From assembly GCA_047967505.1 (NCBI GenBank), contig CM106540.1: 64,000 nucleotides of DNA. One strand, 5' to 3'. The stretch is from Dipteris shenzhenensis (lineage: Eukaryota; Polypodiophyta; Polypodiopsida; Gleicheniales). Below, one piece after another: positions 54,896 to 64,000 of the stretch. The notes under the pieces were generated by a model. It did not search any database, had not been told where the DNA came from, and worked only from the letters and a program-made list of their open reading frames with translations. Within the stretch, counting starts at the first letter, position 1. Every line of letters starts with the position of its first letter. Position numbers and translations under genes: made by a program.

Positions 54896-55026
54896 GGGTT
54901 TGTATATATTCTACATTTTCAACTAAATCTAGTGTACAGTTAGTCATTTGTGGTGTGCTCTCTAGCTATGCCCTCTCTCCTCATCTCCACTCTTCTCCTC
55001 TTCCCTCTTCGTATTTTGTCATGTTG

Positions 55027-56456
55027 GTGCTTCCACACTTGGAAAAAAAATTGTTTCTTCATAAATTCCACCAAATAAGTGTCAAAAACTACCCAATACC
55101 TTGTAGAATGAACCCTTACAATGAGCTGGGCATCTCTAGGCATGAGTTAAACCATTGCAAGCTAGGATATACATGACATCTACTATTTTGCTTATTTAGG
55201 TTGATCCTTCCTCAATATTTGAATAGGCCTTGAAAGTAGCTCAATAGTTATTTTCAGAGTCTAGAAGCCCCAAGGGGGCCATTTTGCCTCGTATAGGATG
55301 TGTATTAATCAAGGTGTATTAATAAGAAAACCCCTTAGCTATGGATTTTTATAACCTATGTACACCACTTCTATAAATTTTGAGATCATTAAAGTATCCC
55401 TTATGTATGAAAGTATCCCTTATGTATGAATTAAAAAGTCCCATATGTATATATATTTTATGTAACTCTATAAAACTATAAAACCCCTTTTTTTGATCAC
55501 ATGTGCTATCTTACATATTACTTAGTGCGCCCCCCCCCCAAGCTTGAGCATGAGTGAGTTCAATGAATTGGTCTGTAATTGTAAGATAGAGATAAGTCCT
55601 TGAGGGTATTTTTCGGATGCATCTTGCATTATATGTTCATACCATTTCAAGGAAGTTTTTGCAAAACATCTTGCAATATATATTGATGCCCCTTTGAGGG
55701 TTGAAATTTTTATACATATTTGGTCACTCTTTTATGTTGACTTGTGGTGGACCAAGAATGAGGGTAACAAAGCCCCATTCTGCCTCACCAAATTTCTTTA
55801 AAGGCTACATGATGTCGATGCTCGATGGATATTTTGACACTATTTATTTGAGTAATCAGATTGGTGCTAATGCATATGCCAAATGGTCTTGGATATACTA
55901 ATGGTATTGATGCATATACCAAATGATCTTATACCGATGGTTATGCTAGTGCTTCCACACTTGGAAAAAAATTGTTTCTTCATATATTCCACCAAATTAG
56001 TGTCAAAAACTACCCAATACCATTTAGAATGAACCCTCACCATGAGATGGGCATCTTTGGGCATGAGCTAGACCATTGCAAGCTAGGACATGCATGACAT
56101 CTACTATTTTGCTTGTTTAGGTTGATCCTTCCTCGGTATTTGAATAGACCTCCAAAGTAGCTCAATAGTTATTTTCAAAGTCTATAAGCCCCAAGGGAGA
56201 CATTAATGTAAAAACCCCATATAGCACATGCGATCAAGGTGTATTATGAAAACCCCTTACCTATGGATTTTTATAACCTATATACATCGCTTTTGTAAAA
56301 TTTGAGATGATTAAAGTATCCCTTATGTATGAAAATTTTCACTTTTTGAATTAAAAAGTCCCATATGTATGTATATTTTATGTAACTCTATAAAACTATA
56401 AAACCCTTTTGTTGATCGCATGTGCTATCTTACATATTACTTAGTGCATGCCCCCC
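55027..56456 (+). repeat. Direct-repeat pair of about 510 bases
   Basis: Unit 1 (55027-55540) and unit 2 (55949-56456) share GTGCTTCCACACTTGG, TGTCAAAAACTACCCAATAC, ACATCTACTATTTTGCTT and TACATATTACTTAGTGC, and both end in poly-C. The spacer is about 410 bases without coding sequence. They could be LTRs of a very small element or a tandem duplication. Copia-3 is inserted in the poly-C end of unit 2. Confidence 0.85.
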
Positions 56457-56626
56457 TGAGAGTGCTCTCAACGGAAGCAAGAACGGAAGAAGGAGAGAGA
56501 GAGATAGAGAGCCACACAAGTTTGGTGGGTGCACAACCACCCTAATCTTCTTTTTCATTCATTTTTATATGTGTTTGAGTATTGTACATAACTGGGGTAA
56601 AGGCACAGTGACCTTTAACCCCCACA
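56457..56626 (-). repeat. Copia-3 3' LTR
   Basis: On the minus strand it runs from TGTGGGGGTTAAAGG (56626) to GAGAGCACTCTCA (56457). It is preceded by the polypurine tract AAGTGGGAGGT. The terminal CTCAAC/GTTGAG words give the LTR end a small inverted repeat (TGAGAGTGCTCTCA is itself palindromic). Confidence 0.9.
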
Positions 56627-56679
56627 ACCTCCCACTTAAAGGACAATGTGCCTTTAAGGGAGAACAAGCAGTGAGCATA

Positions 56680-58439
56680 CTATCCAATGCCCATCAATAC
56701 ACGACAATACTCAAACCGCTGACTAGGTAGAATCTTCGTCAACATATCTGCAGGGTTATCATCTGTATGAACCTTGACAAGCTCTATGCACTTGTCCTCA
56801 AGTACCTCCCTGATGAAATGGTACCTGATCTCAATGTGTTTGGTCTTTGCATGAAAGACCAGATTCCGTGCTAGCTGAATAGCACTCATGGAATCACTAT
56901 GCAATGTCAGTACACCTGTATGAATCCCCAAATCTCCCACTAGTCGATCAAGCCATATAGCCTCCTTGCAACCCTCTGTGGCTGCAACATACTCAGCCTC
57001 TATGGTAGACAATGCAACGCACTTCTGTGCGTGAGACATCCATGCCACTGCACCACCTGCAAAGGTGAACACATAACCAGAAGTGGATCTCCTACCATCC
57101 ACATGCCCTGCATAGTCTAAATCTGTGTACCCAAGTACACGCATGTCTCCTTTACCAAAGCAAATGCACATCTCCTTGGTACCCTTCATGTACCTCATGA
57201 TGCACTTAACTGCCTCCCAATGCCTCTTTCCTGGATTAGCCATATATCGGCTAACAACTCCCACTGCAAATGCAATGTCTGGTCTAATAGCTATCATAGC
57301 ATACATAAGACTCCCAACTGCTGATGCATAAGGAACCATGGCCATCATGGCCCTTTCCTCATCTGATTTGGGACTATCTGTATGACTCAGTTTCACATAT
57401 GGAGGCAATGGAGTACTCACTACCTTCCCCCCCTCCATATTGAAATGCTGCAATACTTTTGTAACATACTCTTTTTGTGAAAGCCAAAGGAGTTTCCTAC
57501 TCCGATCACGCGTGATGCGTATACCAAGAATATGACCTACAAATCCCAAATCCTTCATATCAAAGGCCTCATGCAACTTGGCCTTTAAGGCATCTAGCTC
57601 ATAAGTATTCTTGCTAGCCAATAGCATATCATCCACATATAGTGCCAAGATTATCAGGCTACTATCCTTAGCCTTTTAGTGTAGAGGCAGTGATCAATTT
57701 CACTCCTTCTAAAACCCTGGGACCGAATGAAAGCATCAAACTTCTGATACCATTCTCTAGGTGCTTGCTTAAGACCATAGAGACTCTTCTTCAGCTTGCA
57801 AACTAAATGCTCTTTGCCCTTTTCTTCAAAGCCTTCCGGCTGCACCATGTAAATTTCCTCATGCAAATCCCCATGCAAGAAAGATGTCTTGACATCCATC
57901 TGCATAAGCTCCATATCTTCTGATGCCACTAGTCCAAGCATGAATCTAAGTGTGGTCATCTTCACAACTGGAGAGAATATCTCATCAAAGTCCACACCCT
58001 TCTCTTGCTTGAACCCTTTAGCAACCAAACGGGCCTTGTACCTAGGCACATCATCACCTGTGACCTTCATTTTGTAGACCCATTTACATGGCAATGCTTT
58101 CTTTCCATGTGGCAAAGAAACCAAGTCCCAAGTCTTATTCTTCATAAGTGAACTCATCTCTGATTGCATAGCATACTCCCACTTGCGTTGATCCTCACGC
58201 ATCATAGCCTCTCTGTAGCAAGAAGGCTCCCCGCAATCAGTAAGCATCACATAGTCTACCCCTGGAACAAACCTATCAGGTGGTCTAGACACTCTAGATG
58301 ATCTTCTCAAAGGCATTTCAGCTTGCTGTCCCACCTGCATATCAGCCACATTTGCCTCATCATTTCCACCAATAGATGATCCATCATCTACCCTTAATGG
58401 TATACCTGTGGGAGTACTTGGTGGTACCATTTCTTGCAC
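56680..58439 (-). pseudogene. Copia-3 reverse transcriptase and RNase H
   Basis: Frame 58439-57654 has LRRSSRVSRPPDRF, then KALPCKWVYKMKVTGDD and [20 protein letters not shown], and then CKLKKSLYGLKQAPREWYQ. A frameshift near 57650 falls just before the catalytic box LYVDDMLLAS in frame 57648-56680. That frame continues with KDLGFVGHILGIRI, DLDYAGHVDGRRSTSGYVFT, STIEAEYVAAT, SDSMSAIQLARN and DNPADMLTKIL. RNase H has DLDYAG for the usual DSDYAG. The other catalytic acids are present. Confidence 0.88.
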
Positions 58440-58460
58440 ATTTGGTGCATGGACAGCTTG

Positions 58461-59516
58461 CTATGTATCAACATATGCAGGTGGATTCACATCCTGGAAA
58501 GTGATTCTCCTCATTTCTACATCCCTCATGGGTGCCTTATGCATCTTCTTCTCATTGAAGACCACATCATGGCTACGTATGATCTTCTTTGCTTCTGGAT
58601 CCCAGAGATGATAGCCTATCTCTCCACTTTCACCATAACCCAGAAAGATGCATTTCCTAGACTTAGGATCTAGCTTCTTTCGAAGCTCTTTTGGCACATG
58701 TGCATATGCCTCACACGCAAATGAGAGTAAGAGGGCTTCTTGCCACTCCATGCCTCTTCAGGAATACCACCATCCAAACTCTTACTAGGTGATCTATTGA
58801 TCACATGCACTGCAGTCTTCATTGCCTCAGCCCAAAAACCACCAGAAAGACTTGCATTGGAAAGCATGCATTGCAACCTTTCTTGAATGGTACGGTTCAT
58901 CTTTTCTGCAACTGGATTTTGCTCTGGAGTACGAGGGGATGTGAGCTCCCTCTTAATCCCATGTGTATCACAGAAATGCTGAAAGTCATGAGAGAGGTAC
59001 TCTCCACCATTGTCAGTTCGTAGGCATTTAAGTGTTCTACCTGACTGATTCTCAACCAAGGCCAGCCATTTCTAAAATACCTAGAACACATTACTCTTCC
59101 GAGCTATAGCATAAGCCCGCACTTTCCTAGTTGCATCATCAATGAATGTCACATAGTATTCAGCCCCGCCTAATGACCGTGTAGGCATGGGACCACATAC
59201 ATCTGAATGCACCAAATCAAGCATTTCAAACTCTTTCTTTCCCTTTCTTTTATGGGCTGATTTAGTCTGCTTCCCATAGAGACAATGCTCATAAAATTCA
59301 AAATCAGAGAAACTCAAATGCGGTACATAACCCAAACGGCATAAGAGTTTCATTCCATTCTGGCTCATGTGCCCCAACCTGGAATGCTACAAAGAAGTGC
59401 TTGGCTGCTCGGTTATTGCAACAACATGATCAAATACCCCTGATACATGTAAGGGATACAAAGTCCCACACTTGGCACCCCTGGCCAAAAGCATAGAGCC
59501 CTTCTGAATTTTCCAA
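58461..59516 (-). pseudogene. Copia-3 integrase
   Basis: The finger is HSRLGHMSQNGMKLL, followed by an EHCLYGKQTK segment in which Cys of the first CxxC position is Tyr (FYEHC). The core has Asp in HSDVCGPMP, then FIDDATRK, Asp in RTDNGGEY and Glu in NPVAEKMNR. The frame is interrupted by TAG codons at about 59519 and 59394, two stops near 59070-59083, and a frameshift near 58735. The tail reads CIFLGYGESGEIGYHLWDPE. Confidence 0.85.
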
Positions 59517-59518
59517 CT

Positions 59519-60733
59519 CTAAAAGCCAAAAATGGTGTGAAAACGAGCATCATCTAGCTGACCCACTGAAATAAGAATGTTGGTCAACTTAGGCACATGT
59601 CTCACATGTTTCAAAACAAATGCAGACCCATTTGCAAAAGATAACTTTATGTCACCTGCTCCCACTATGTCACATGCATAGTCATTTCCAAGATGCACAC
59701 AACCTGTCTTTCCACTGTCATAAGTGGAGAACCATTCCCTATGGGGAGTAACATGGAATGAAGCACCAGAATCCAAAATCCAATCTTGGGAATATGCATC
59801 ATCTGAAGTGGTAAGCAACTCTGCAGATAAACTAGACATGAAGAGAACATCATTGTCACTATCATGTGTGACTGCATTGATGTCCTCGATCTTCACTTTT
59901 CCTTTGTCCTCCCTTGGACTCTCTTCCTTTTGATTTGCACCCCAATTTGCATTCTTTTTCTTATCCTTTTGCTCTCTTTTCAGCTTGTAGCAATCCTTTT
60001 TCATATGGCCCTTCTTGCCACAATGGTAACACTCAATGTTCCGTGCCGTGGATTTGCTACGAGACTTCCCTCTTTCTTGGGACTTCCCCCTGAACTGTGA
60101 TCTGCCCCTTTGCACATTTAAGGCTGCATCCTGCTTGTTGCCATCCATAGACTTCCGTCTAATCTCCTCGGCCAACAAGCTACCCACAACATCATCAAAT
60201 TTCAGTACTCCACTAGGTGCAGAGTTACTGACAGCTGTACGGAAGGTATCCCATGAGGATGGCAATGAACATAAGAGAAATATTGCCTTAGTCTCCGCAT
60301 CAAAATTCATTTTCTGAGCCTGAAGCTGGCTGAAAATAATATTGAATTTATTCAAGTGAGAAGCAATGGATACCCTTTCCTTCATCTGTAGTTCAAACAA
60401 CCTCTTCATGAGGTAAACTTTATTAGAGGCAGTTTCCTTCTCATAAGTGGCACACAGTTTCTTCCACAAATCTTCCGTAGTCTACTCATTTACTACTGTG
60501 AAGTAAACTGACTCTGCAAGATGAAGTCTAATAGTAGACTTTGCTAATGCATCCAACTCATTCCAATCATCCTCAGACATATTTGCAGGCTTAGCTTCAA
60601 TCCCTGCCAAGGGTTTAATCTGCTTCTTTTGAATAAGCACATCCCTTATTTGTTCTTTCCACAAAGAAAAGTTAGTCCCATCAAACTTTTTAATGTTGAA
60701 AAACTCCTTTTCAGACATGGAAGAGGATGCCAT
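59519..60733 (-). pseudogene. Copia-3 gag and protease
   Basis: The preferred start ATG at 60733 gives MASSSMSEKEFFNIKKFDGT, then NFSLWKEQIRDVL, the classic Copia gag start. A TAG at 60482-60484 (VVNE*TTEDLW) is in frame with the continuation. The gag middle reads ERVSIASHLNKFNIIFSQL, the knuckle CYHCGKKGHMKKDC and the protease WILDSGASFHVTPH with the catalytic Asp. The frame ends at TAG 59519-59521. Confidence 0.87.
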
Positions 60734-62157
60734 GATGCAAATGAAACAAAATCCCAAATGCTAGTGCCTGCAAGAGAGAATCACACTAAATACCAGGTGC
60801 ACCCAAATGTGTATGCCACAATAGAGTGAAATATCACCAAAACTCAAAGCTCAAAGCATCAAAAGATGCATCTGACTCATGTGCATATACTATGCATCCA
60901 TATGAGCAAATCTGGCCCAAAAGAAAATGCCAATAAGTGCCAAATGACTTAAGCATGAACACCGTCCACTGGCATATGCATCAATAATGTCTCATCCAAG
61001 AGAGCATAGCACTATCAGTGCATCACTTGCAATGTTTGAAAGCTGTCCCTCAGCATAAAATAGCATCCATGTGCAAAGCATCCATAAAAATAGCATCCCA
61101 CAAGGCAATTTGGGCCTATTAGTGCATCGAATAAGGACCGCAATGCATCCAAATGGCCTATAAATCATTCACTACAACCCAATGCATACCAGGAATGAGC
61201 ACACACTGCTCAAACTACAACCAGAGTGATCTACATAAGGTATGCTCAAGAAATCATAGTCCCACGGTAATGACTGCTACTGAAAATAGAACCTGAGATG
61301 CCTCAAAACATGGGCACCATTGCATAATTGGACTCAGCAAGAAAATCTGCAAATATCTCTCTTCTGCGAGAACTCCAAAATCCCAACCGATGAGTGAGAA
61401 ATGGGAGTCAACACTTATCCACTGCCATGTGGCATAAATCTAAGGTTTAAAAACCTTAGAATGAAAAATGCATAACAGAGAGACGAAATCGAATACACAG
61501 AGATCTATAACTCTAAAAATCCTCCACCAAATCACGCAAGAACTAACAGGTAGGGGTTTTTGGGTGTCCGAAATGCAATGGGATAGACGGTTTTGGAAAC
61601 CGTGGTCTCAATCACTAGGTCCAACACACGGACTGAAAAACGTTTTTGGAAATAGAGCTATTTGTAAACTCCACCAGAGTGCGAATAATGAGCAACATAA
61701 AGGTTTTATGACCTCCTGAGTCCACCGGAACTGACAAATCTGCAAATGGTTGCTCCAAACTTGAGTTCCAACATGCAGGCAAAAAACGCAGGAACTGACA
61801 CAGTGAGTCAGAAATCCAATGAAATGATCCCAGATTCAAGAATGAAGGTGTTTCCAAGCTCCTAAAGTGAAGTGGACACTAAAAGCAAGCAATAGTTGCC
61901 TCTACAAGTCAATACGGTGTCTCTATCGTCGAACGGAACAGGGAAAAGCTCAAAAAACGACTTTTTCTTTCAAACCACTTAACAGGCTCTCAAAACCACT
62001 TCGCAAAGCCAAAGTGACTTTTCCAAAGGTTCCTCCAAGGTCTCTGCACACTCGGATGCAAGTAAAGTCACCCACAAAGCTTCCCACAGAGCTTCTCCTT
62101 CCTCGCACAGAGCTGCTGAGCTTCAAGCATTCACGCATGCTCAGCTAGATCACCCGG
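60734..62157 (-). other. Copia-3 leader
   Basis: This is the 1.4 kb region between gag and the primer-binding site. It has no supported ORF. TGCATC/GATGCA words are frequent on the gag side (60860-61150). Confidence 0.7.
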
Positions 62158-62169
62158 GCTCTGATACCA
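62158..62169 (-). promoter_or_regulatory. Copia-3 primer-binding site
   Basis: On the minus strand TGGTATCAGAGC lies two bases inside the 5' LTR end and is complementary to initiator methionine tRNA. Confidence 0.9.
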
Positions 62170-62171
62170 GT

Positions 62172-62341
62172 TGAGAGTGCTCTCAACAGAAGCAAGAATG
62201 GAAGAAGGAGAGAGAGAGACAGAGAGCCACACAAGTTTGGTGGGTGCAGAACCACCCTAATCTTCTTTTTCATTCATTTTTATATGTGTTTGAGTATTGT
62301 ACATAACTGGGGTAAAGGCACAGTGACCTTTAACCCCCACA
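62172..62341 (-). repeat. Copia-3 5' LTR
   Basis: 170 bases, TGTGGGGG...GCACTCTCA on the minus strand. It is 166/170 identical to 56457-56626 by hand count. The poly-C target tract follows at 62342. Confidence 0.92.
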
Positions 62342-63239
62342 CCCCCCCCCCCCCCCTGGCCGCCGCCCCAAGACATATTGGTAGATATGACCATCTTCTT
62401 CCCAACTGTGCTGATAGTGTTTGATCCCTGGTAATAGGTGAGAGTAGATGAGTGTATATATTTTTGTGATATCCTCTCTAATCCTTGGATTGAGTCAAAA
62501 GAGTTGATTATGGGAAAAGCAATGTGGGTATGCCTCATGGGGCACCAACTCAATATGTAATATGTTACTAGCCTCATCCAAAATCCAGGGTGTGGGGGGA
62601 CAAGGTCGATAAATAATATGCATGTATTTCCTTTAAAAAGTTCAAATATGCAAGGGAAAAATATGAAAATTTCATGTCCCCCACAAAATATAGGTATATA
62701 CCTTGAAAAATATGCAAGATTTTAAAATTTATACATGTTTTTCATAATATGTGAGGCCCAAGAGGGCGGGGCGGGGGATAAAACAAAAAATACACTTAAA
62801 TATGAAAACCCATCTCCTTTCAAATTAATGTAACTTTTTCATGTGTTACACAAATTTCAAAGTGTAAAGACATATTTAAAGCTCTTTTAGTGTAGAACAC
62901 AACCATGTTAATTTGAAGGATTTCTACTCATGTCATATTGTTAAATTCATCTCATACTTAAGATTTTGATGGGTTTTCTTACTAAACAGAGTTGGTGCCC
63001 TAAGGTACACCTCAAGGTAGAGACATCAAATAGATAACAAATCCCCATGTGAGCCATTGCTCAATCTTTTTCCAGGTGGCTCTAATTTTTTTAAATGGTT
63101 AGCATTCTAGGGCATTCAAAGAAGTGATGAAAAGTGTCCTTAATGGCCCATTGTGCATAGATAAATTCAACCTTCGTGGCTGGGTGTGTACATCATTGAC
63201 ATCAACTGATCATTTCCTTATTGCATTCACAACAAGACA
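62342..63239. other. AT-rich flank
   Basis: A poly-C tract (62342-62356) is followed by AT-rich intergenic sequence. No gene or transposon domain was seen. Confidence 0.5.
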
Positions 63240-63580
63240 AAGCACCTATAGACGCACACATAGATGCATTTAATGAACTTAAAAAAAAACTTATGGGCAC
63301 ATCTATTCACACGTCTATTTGCGTGTCTAGAGACCCGTGTCTAACAACATGTCTATATAGCAGACAGACACGTGTATAGATGTGCATATAGATGCATAAA
63401 TAGACGCTCTGCTAGAAAATTTAAAAAACAAACAGACGCATCGTTAAATGCATGTATAGATGCATTTATAAACGGTCTTATAGACACTTTTATAGATGCG
63501 CAAATAGATGCTCCTCGAATAGACAGACGCGTATATAGATGTGTATATAGACGCACTGATAGACATGCTACATAATATTT
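63240..63580. repeat. Degenerate minisatellite of TAGAYGC words with inverted halves
   Basis: The left part (to about 63356) carries GTCTAT/GTCTA words. The right part (63357-63575) carries ATAGATGC, ATAGACGC, TAGACAC-type words every 6-16 bases. Opposed orientation allows stem formation. The open frames on both strands (about 67 codons, repeated IDA/CIDAF) arise from the repeat and are not genes. Confidence 0.75.
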
Positions 63581-63836
63581 TTTAAATTTACAGAATGCTG
63601 TGTATGTTGTGTATGCTATGTAGTTACAGGAATCTCATTCCCACATTGTGTAATTCAATTCTTACAGCCAACCGCATTTTAATTAGCACTCTTGTAAGCA
63701 TGTCTATAGCCAACAATTACAATTCTAAATAAAACATTACAACTCCAAAACGTTTAGTTCACAAGGCATTAATTGATAGAAAGTTGCATAAGAAAATTGA
63801 AAGCTCAAAAAGTGCTTGTATGTACATATAGCATGA

Positions 63837-63935
63837 AGCTAAGCCACATCATGTGGCTTAAAGTACAAAAAATAAGAGGAGTGTATATATAAGAGGCACA
63901 AAGCCAAGCCAGTGGCTTTAAGTACAAAAAAGAGT
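63837..63935. repeat. Short repeat with a 19-base palindrome
   Basis: AAGCCACATCATGTGGCTT is a perfect inverted repeat with one central base. Text of the form GTGGCTT.AAGTACAAAAAA occurs twice, about 60 bases apart. A TATATATAAGAGG lies between. Confidence 0.7.
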
Positions 63936-64000
63936 AGCTAGCACTACTTCTACGACTAATTTAAGTTCTCCATGTCCTTGCTCCCTTCCACGCTCCCTTC

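Larger units (their letters stand above)
56457..62341 (-). mobile_element. Copia-3: full-length, defective Ty1/Copia element
   Basis: It has 170-base LTRs at both ends (56457-56626 and 62172-62341), a primer-binding site and complete Copia domain order on the minus strand. The left flank (56452-56456) and right flank (62342-62346) are both CCCCC, a 5-base target duplication in a poly-C tract. The LTRs differ at four of 170 positions, three of them C/T-type changes. Several stops and frameshifts, including TAG codons where Trp or Gln is expected, make it non-functional. Confidence 0.92.

Noticed and set aside
49329-62341. Endogenous viral sequence
   Set aside because: All reverse transcriptase and integrase motifs follow Copia order (integrase before reverse transcriptase); no movement-protein or coat-protein motif of plant pararetroviruses was seen.
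63353-63575. Repeat proteins on both strands
   Set aside because: Arise from a 6-16 base minisatellite with opposed halves; no start context or homology.

Overview
The window is nuclear DNA of a land plant with a large, transposon-rich genome. It is AT-rich and holds one intron-containing host gene among Ty3/Gypsy, Ty1/Copia, LINE, hAT and CACTA elements of very different ages, many microsatellites, and telomere-type CCCTAAA motifs. The 23 kb intron packed with nested retroelements suggests a gymnosperm or another big-genome lineage. That is an inference from architecture, not a species identification. No rRNA or tRNA gene, organellar segment, prokaryotic operon or CRISPR array was seen.

The host gene is on the minus strand. 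Its first exon (27116-28102), a 75-base second exon (26854-26928) and a third exon (3401-3676) join in phase 0 and encode the N-terminal 446 residues of an armadillo/HEAT-repeat protein of the Integrator subunit 4 family (plant SIEL type). The rest of the gene lies beyond the left edge. Intron 2 is 23,177 bases long. A perfect 87-base tandem duplication at the intron 1/exon 2 boundary has copied the splice acceptor.

Intron 2 (3677-26853) is a layered transposon graveyard. From left to right it holds the 3' end of a LINE (about 4.85-5.47 kb), a triplicated motif with CT microsatellites, and Gypsy-1 on the minus strand (about 6.8-12.27 kb), which is interrupted by a 1293-base hAT element with a perfect 8-base target duplication. 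Next comes Copia-1 (12268-18332), very young by LTR comparison but disabled, whose 3' LTR is fused to the tail of Gypsy-2. A second LINE copy is cut by Gypsy-2, Gypsy-3 (19609-24002) and a probable solo LTR (24159 to about 25.47 kb).

The flank upstream of the gene (28.1-49 kb) is mostly old AT-rich sequence. It has tandem repeats, a direct-repeat pair with a primer-binding-site-like motif (31.9-33.7 kb), a decayed Copia, two strong hairpins, GA microsatellites and a CACTA-type transposon remnant (45.35 to about 47.65 kb).

The right part (49-64 kb) contains a purine-rich tract directly abutting the truncated Copia-2 (49329 to about 52.72 kb), a probable LTR, a three-unit repeat of about 177 bases, a 0.5 kb direct-repeat pair, Copia-3 (minus, 56457-62341, 170-base LTRs, CCCCC target duplication) and a minisatellite near 63.4 kb. 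None of the mobile elements appears intact, so the INTS4-like gene is the only credible functional protein gene seen.
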